Below are positions 6,501-10,299 of a DNA stretch of 10,299 nt, one piece after another. Positions within the stretch are counted from its first letter, which is position 1. Each line of letters opens with the position of its first letter. The notes under the pieces are model-generated. The model was not told where the DNA came from, did no database searches, and saw nothing but the letters and a program-made list of their open reading frames with translations. This stretch comes from Pseudomonadota bacterium (lineage in GTDB: Bacteria; Pseudomonadota; Alphaproteobacteria; Paracaedibacterales; CAIULA01). The position numbers and the translations under genes were made by a program. The stretch is taken from contig JAJZHT010000033.1 in NCBI GenBank assembly GCA_021804455.1, forward strand, positions 1 to 10,299, given 5' to 3'.

Positions 6501-6971
6501 ATGGGAAATCAGAAAGATCAACTGAATTACGAGAAAATGGTTCAATCTGCGTTGCGGAATGTCGTGCAGCAAGCTCTTAAGGTTTCTGCAACCAAAGGAC
6601 TTCCAGGAGAGCACCACTTTTATATCAGTTTTGCTGCCGATTATCCTGGTGTTGCAATGCCTGACTATCTAAGGGAGGAATATCCCACTGAAATGACCAT
6701 CGTTTTACAACACGAATTCTGGGATTTGGAAGTCACCGATCAGGGTTTTTCTGTTACCCTATGTTTTGATGAAATGAACGAACGGTTAACAGTTCCCTTT
6801 GATGCGATTACCAGTTTTGTCGATCCATCGGTCAAATTTGGTCTACAATTTACGCCTGATTTTTCGGCTCCTCCTCCCTCTCCGAAGACAGACTCTAAAA
6901 AAGACACCTCCTTTCAAAAAGCAGAGTCTGAATCGAATGTAGTCACCCTTGATACCTTTAGGAAAAAATAA
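6501..6971 (+). CDS. sspB: SspB, ClpXP adaptor for ssrA-tagged proteins
   Basis: SspB binds the tmRNA tag and tethers tagged proteins to ClpX for degradation by ClpXP in the cytosol. The 156-residue protein shows the alphaproteobacterial form of the family: HHFYISFAADYPGVAMPDYLREEYP (about 38-62), MTIVLQHEFWDLEV (65-78), FSVTLCFD, LTVPFDAITSFVDPSVKFGLQF (96-117), a Pro/Ser/Lys-rich flexible linker (about 120-145), and a C-terminal NVVTLDTFRKK that matches the ClpX-docking tail. Start ATG 6501 has AAAGGG 7 nt upstream. Only 28 nt separate it from the tmRNA 3' hairpin, leaving no room for a separate promoter, so it is probably transcribed through ssrA. The pilin-like gene follows after 6 nt. 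The call is firm. Confidence 0.95.
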   Translation: MGNQKDQLNYEKMVQSALRNVVQQALKVSATKGLPGEHHFYISFAADYPGVAMPDYLREEYPTEMTIVLQHEFWDLEVTDQGFSVTLCFDEMNERLTVPFDAITSFVDPSVKFGLQFTPDFSAPPPSPKTDSKKDTSFQKAESESNVVTLDTFRKK

Positions 6972-6977
6972 AATTTT

Positions 6978-7766
6978 ATGTTTTTTCTGGGCAAGACCAA
7001 TCTTCTTCGGAAAAAGTTTTTTGTCTTGCCGGGTTTCTCTCTTTTAGAGATTGCCATCGTTTTGTGCATCATGGGGTTAATGAGCGGCTTTGGTTTATCT
7101 GCCTTGACCGCTTATTTTAAACAGCAAAAAATTATCAAAACAGAGCAACACCTCCATCAAATTACGCAAGCTTTGGCCAGTTATGTTTTAAACCATAAAC
7201 GTTTACCCTGTGCCGCAGACCCTAGAGCCGATTTGCATACGGCCGGCATCAGTGATGCCCACCGCTCGATTGGCTGTGTGCCTTATAAAACCTTGGGTCT
7301 TCCGGAGCATGTTGCTAAAGATGGTTATCATCATTGGATAACCTACACAGTCCTACCAGAACTTACTTACTCGGGTCTACGCCATCTGATGACGCCGACT
7401 TCTGATGAAGTTGCTGAAACAGTGTTTTGTGAGGTCAAGAACTCCTTTGCACCTATTCAAATTCTTAACCAAGATGGTCTTTCGGTTATAGACACCACGC
7501 ATCAAAACGATTTTATAGCCTTTGTATTGATCAGCCATGGCTCTGAGGGACAAGGCAGTTTTGATAATAATGGCAATCGTCGCCCAACCCATCATCCAGA
7601 CAAAGCTATTAATGCCGCGGAGGACTTTCTATTTGTAGATCGCCCTCTTCCTGAGAACCCTGATAGAGGAGATACGATTCGCTGGGTTACACGGGATAAC
7701 TTGATGGCTTATCATGCCCAAAAGCCTTGCCAACGCCGCGAAGAAGAGAGTCCCTTTGTCAACTAA
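6978..7766 (+). CDS. prepilin-like (type IV pilin/pseudopilin) protein
   Basis: A 262-residue protein with a class III (prepilin) signal: a basic leader ending LPG, then FSLLEIAIVLCIMGLMSGFG, so prepilin peptidase would cut between G19 and F20 and leave the conserved Glu at mature position 5. A membrane helix (about 20-43) precedes an exported globular part. KRLPCAADP (about 74-82), GCVPYKTLGLP (99-109) and DGYHHWITYTV (115-125) follow a pattern I associate with uncharacterised alphaproteobacterial prepilin-type proteins. There are Cys at about 78 and 100 and further on. Role is inferred: a surface fibre or secretion-system minor subunit; no other pilus gene is here. It begins 6 nt after sspB with no clear ribosome binding site, so it is perhaps translationally coupled. 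Its last 53 nt overlap the cyclo-ligase. Confidence 0.85.
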   Translation: MFFLGKTNLLRKKFFVLPGFSLLEIAIVLCIMGLMSGFGLSALTAYFKQQKIIKTEQHLHQITQALASYVLNHKRLPCAADPRADLHTAGISDAHRSIGCVPYKTLGLPEHVAKDGYHHWITYTVLPELTYSGLRHLMTPTSDEVAETVFCEVKNSFAPIQILNQDGLSVIDTTHQNDFIAFVLISHGSEGQGSFDNNGNRRPTHHPDKAINAAEDFLFVDRPLPENPDRGDTIRWVTRDNLMAYHAQKPCQRREEESPFVN

Positions 7767-8307
7767 ACACCGTCTGCGTTACCAAGCGTTGCAACAGTTA
7801 AAAAAGATTGATTGGGATTTTGTGAACGAGAGGGTTGGCTCTCATTTACAAGAATCTTTAGAAAAGAAGACAGACCTTGTCTTAGCGGGATACAGCGCCT
7901 TGGCTGATGAACCGAACATTGAACCCTTTTTAGATTTCTGGCGCCAACGGGGAGGAGTCTGCTGTTTACCCGTAATCCTAGAACCCAAAAAACCCCTTGT
8001 TTTTCGTCTTTATCAGGGGCAATCCTGTCTTATACCCGGTCCCTACCAAATTTTGACTCCTCATCCCCAACAACCTCTGTTAACACCTCAGATTGTTTTG
8101 GTTCCCCTATTAGGGTTTGACAAAAAAAGAAATCGTCTAGGCCGAGGAGGCGGGTATTATGACCGCACAATCCAAAAACTGCGTCAGCAAAATCCAAGCT
8201 GTCATATTATTGGCATCGCCGCGCAACAGCAATGTTTTCCGCTGATTCCTATGCAAAAACATGACCAACCGCTGGATTGCATTATGACCGAACAGGGCGT
8301 TTTTTAG
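7714..8307 (+). CDS. 5-formyltetrahydrofolate cyclo-ligase
   Basis: Converts 5-formyl-THF to 5,10-methenyl-THF using ATP, clearing an inhibitory folate by-product and returning it to one-carbon metabolism. The 197-residue length is usual for the YgfA/FTHFC family. Visible are a basic N-terminal helix with Lys/Arg (about 9-24) for the phosphate end, a strand VLAGYSALADEPN (56-68), LVPLLGFDKKRNRLGRGGGYYDR (129-151, the family signature with GRGGGYYDR for ATP and folate), then IIGIAAQQQ and DCIMTEQGVF at the end. From ATG 7714 it overlaps the pilin-like gene by 53 nt in another frame. A TTG at 7756 would cut the overlap to 11 nt but would remove part of the basic helix, so ATG is preferred. It ends 8 nt from the convergent transporter gene. 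Confidence 0.93.
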   Translation: MPKSLANAAKKRVPLSTKHRLRYQALQQLKKIDWDFVNERVGSHLQESLEKKTDLVLAGYSALADEPNIEPFLDFWRQRGGVCCLPVILEPKKPLVFRLYQGQSCLIPGPYQILTPHPQQPLLTPQIVLVPLLGFDKKRNRLGRGGGYYDRTIQKLRQQNPSCHIIGIAAQQQCFPLIPMQKHDQPLDCIMTEQGVF

Positions 8308-8315
8308 CTAACTTT

Positions 8316-10214
8316 CTAAAAGGAACCCAACCATTTTTTCACTCGATTCCATAAAGAAGACTGGGAAGGTACTTTCTGATCTCCCTTTATCAATTGGCCA
8401 TTTTTTTCCGAGTCAAACCACCAACTGTTGATGGAAGTTGGGGCATAAGGAGGACACATAGGGTTTGGAAAACCAAAACGATCCCAAACAGCAATAGGAA
8501 CCGTATCTTGATGCCATGCGGGAATCATGTAATACCCCCAAAGCAACACCCGATCCAAGGCGCGTGTACGCACAATCAATGTTTCATAATCAGGAGATTC
8601 TATAATTTTCTCAATCAAAGCATCAATAACAGGGTTCTTAATACCAGAGACGTTCCAGGTCCCAGCTTGACTGGCCGCAGCTGTTGACCACATATCCCGT
8701 TGTTCATTACCAGGAGTAGGACTTTGGGGTATAACATGCAAAATCATATCGTAATCTTGCCGGTCATACCGTTCCTGATAAGTTGAAACGTCAATCAAAG
8801 TTACCTTCATTTCAATACCGATTTTTTTCAAATAATTCTGAAAATGAAGGGCAATTTTCTGAATCATAGGATTGTTAATCAAGAATTCGAAAACAAAAGG
8901 CTGACCGGTTTGAATATTTACCAACTTTTGATCTTTTAATACCCAACCTGCCCGCTTCAGTAATTCAAGAGCTTTGGTTCGCGAAGCATTAATATCTTGC
9001 ACTGTTTCATGGTTAGGCAAAGTAAAAGGTTGGTTAAAAAGCTCTGGAGGTAATTCATTTTTGTAAGGTTCAAGCAACGCCCGTTCTTCTTGATCGGGCA
9101 GGCCAAGAGCGGCAAAGGGGAAGGCTGGGAAGTAAGTTATATTGCGTTTGTATTGGTTATAAAGCAAGTTTTTGTTTAACCAGTTAAAATCAAACATTTC
9201 TGTTAAAGCCATGCGCACTAAACGATCCTTAAAAAGAGCACGACGTGTATTGAAATAAAGACCATAACTGCCATAACTCAGTTGATGTTGAACAGAATAT
9301 TTTTTGACGTACCCTTTTTCAAAGGCTGGAAAATGATAGTCTGTTACCCATGTTTTTGCAGACATCTCTATTCGCATATCAAGTTCACCATTTTTGAAAG
9401 CTTCGAACATGGCTGTAGGATCACGATAGAAATCGACTTGTATGGTTTCAAAATTATGACATCCTTTTTGGCTGGGCAAATTTTGTCCCCACCAACCAGG
9501 TACCCGTTGATACGTAAGCGAACGGCCGGCTTCTACGCGAGCAATGGTGTAAGGTCCACTGCAGGGAGGGGGCGTAAGACTTGTCTGATCAAAGGGTATT
9601 TGATCGTAAAAAGCTTTTGAAAAAACAGGAATTTGTCCCAAAATAGCCACCAATTCACGACTTTTTGTGCTTTTTAAACAAAATTTGACCTGATGAGAAG
9701 AAAGCTTTTCAACGCGACTGACCGCTTGATAATAGCTTCGATAAAGAGGTAAGCCTTTTTGTCGTAAAATCTCAAAACTAAAAAGAACGTCATCCGCTGT
9801 AAGGGGAGTACCATCGCTAAAACAGGCCTTGGGATTCAAATGAAAAATCACCCAGCTTCCATCCGGTGCAACTTCCAAACTGTGCGCCACATATCCATAA
9901 TGACTGGCAATTTCATCATACGCTTGGGCTAATAAAGTTGCGTGACAACGAATTATCCCCTCAGGGGCTGTTCCTTTGATAATATAAGGATTCAGACTAT
10001 CAAAGGTACCTAACGAACCTAATTTTATTTTTCCTTGTTTGGGGGCATTTGGATTGACATAGTTAAAATTCGTAAAATTAGGAGAGTATTTTAAACAACC
10101 AAAAACTGAAAAACCGTGCTGTCCCATGCTGGCATCAGCCTGTCCATGGAACATAAAATTCATATTGGCGGTTAGAATAAGGAGTTTGAAAAGAATAAAA
10201 CGAAAAAGTGTCAT
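8316..10214 (-). CDS. periplasmic peptide-binding protein of an ABC transporter (YejA/OppA type)
   Basis: Captures peptides or similar solutes in the periplasm and hands them to an ABC permease (SBP_bac_5 family). From ATG 10214 it has 632 residues, fitting the longer YejA-like branch. It has a signal peptide (MTLFRFILFKLLIL, then QADA before SMGQ). Family features in order: YVNPNAPKQGKIKLGSLGTFDSLNPYI, GYVAHSLEVAPDGSWVIFHLNP, ACFSDGTPLTADDVLFSFE, SGPYTIARVEAGRSLTYQRVPGWWG, LYFNTRRALFKDRLVRMALTEMFDFNWLNK, LLKRAGW, and near the end HVIPQSPTPGNEQRDMWS, ALDRVLLWGYYMIPAWH and SINSWWFD. YejA takes up microcin C and peptides, but the substrate here is unknown. No permease or ATPase gene is in the window. 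A GTG at 10253 would lie on the putative -10 and lacks a signal peptide start. The family is sure; the subtype is likely. Confidence 0.9.
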   Translation of the reverse strand: MTLFRFILFKLLILTANMNFMFHGQADASMGQHGFSVFGCLKYSPNFTNFNYVNPNAPKQGKIKLGSLGTFDSLNPYIIKGTAPEGIIRCHATLLAQAYDEIASHYGYVAHSLEVAPDGSWVIFHLNPKACFSDGTPLTADDVLFSFEILRQKGLPLYRSYYQAVSRVEKLSSHQVKFCLKSTKSRELVAILGQIPVFSKAFYDQIPFDQTSLTPPPCSGPYTIARVEAGRSLTYQRVPGWWGQNLPSQKGCHNFETIQVDFYRDPTAMFEAFKNGELDMRIEMSAKTWVTDYHFPAFEKGYVKKYSVQHQLSYGSYGLYFNTRRALFKDRLVRMALTEMFDFNWLNKNLLYNQYKRNITYFPAFPFAALGLPDQEERALLEPYKNELPPELFNQPFTLPNHETVQDINASRTKALELLKRAGWVLKDQKLVNIQTGQPFVFEFLINNPMIQKIALHFQNYLKKIGIEMKVTLIDVSTYQERYDRQDYDMILHVIPQSPTPGNEQRDMWSTAAASQAGTWNVSGIKNPVIDALIEKIIESPDYETLIVRTRALDRVLLWGYYMIPAWHQDTVPIAVWDRFGFPNPMCPPYAPTSINSWWFDSEKNGQLIKGDQKVPSQSSLWNRVKKWLGSF

Positions 10215-10251
10215 CAATCGTTCGTCACTCGAAAATAGGAAATTTTTCTCC

Positions 10252-10281
10252 ACTATAGGACGAAGAAAATTATTTCTTCAA
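10252..10281 (-). promoter_or_regulatory. possible promoter of the peptide-binding protein gene with internal palindrome
   Basis: On the minus strand TTGAAG (10276-10281), 18 nt, then TATAGT (10252-10257; five of six to consensus), giving a start about 30 nt before ATG 10214. A perfect 7-bp inverted repeat GAAGAAA-ATTA-TTTCTTC (10262-10279) fills the spacer and covers most of the -35, a plausible operator. Confidence 0.45.
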
Positions 10282-10299
10282 GTTCGAACCCTTTCAATT

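Noticed and set aside
8302..8321. Bidirectional terminator between the convergent genes
   Set aside because: The inverted repeat TTTTAG/CTAAAA is only 6 bp, AT-rich, and built from the two stop codons, so it is too weak to call.
9282..9620. Plus-strand open frame opposite the peptide-binding protein
   Set aside because: It is a shadow of a well-supported gene, with no ribosome binding site or recognisable domain. The same holds for those at 1809-2000 and 8394-8687 and for the minus-strand one at 7377-7595.

Overview
The window reads as a chromosomal piece of an alphaproteobacterium with a moderately AT-rich genome. The strongest taxonomic marker is a circularly permuted two-piece tmRNA gene, followed directly by an alphaproteobacterial-type SspB adaptor. 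An RHH_4-type ribbon-helix-helix protein and a K+-independent membrane pyrophosphatase agree with this. The low GC, weak ribosome binding sites and several secreted orphan proteins would suit a host-associated lineage such as Holosporales, but that is inference.

Layout. Positions 54-1143 (minus strand): rnhA then tmk, 1 nt apart, probably one operon. Positions 1311-2483 (minus): a secreted orphan protein with a degenerate methyltransferase-like C-terminus. A strong hairpin at 2553-2583 ends the hppA transcript. Positions 2594-4672 (minus): hppA, the proton-pumping pyrophosphatase, complete from end to end except for two in-frame stop codons 18 nt apart in a normally near-invariant segment. 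Positions 4768-5364 (minus): a small secreted protein with a CxxC motif. A 333-bp divergent intergenic region with repeated TTGAAT/ATTCAA half-sites separates it from the plus-strand genes. Plus strand: a small RHH protein (5698-5943), the tmRNA (6131-6472), sspB (6501-6971), a lone pseudopilin-like protein (6978-7766) and 5-formyltetrahydrofolate cyclo-ligase (7714-8307). The last gene, on the minus strand (8316-10214), is a YejA/OppA-type periplasmic peptide-binding protein that converges on the cyclo-ligase with 8 nt between the stops.

How the genes relate. The tmRNA and SspB belong to one pathway: tmRNA tags proteins from stalled ribosomes, and SspB delivers tagged proteins to ClpXP. They lie 28 nt apart, so they probably share transcription. 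rnhA and tmk both serve DNA metabolism. The cyclo-ligase serves folate metabolism. The rest are envelope or uptake functions. I see no IS element, CRISPR array, phage gene, tRNA or rRNA. The points most worth a second look are the doubly interrupted hppA, the ssrA-sspB pairing with a basic, Cys-containing tag peptide, and the repeated half-sites upstream of the RHH gene.
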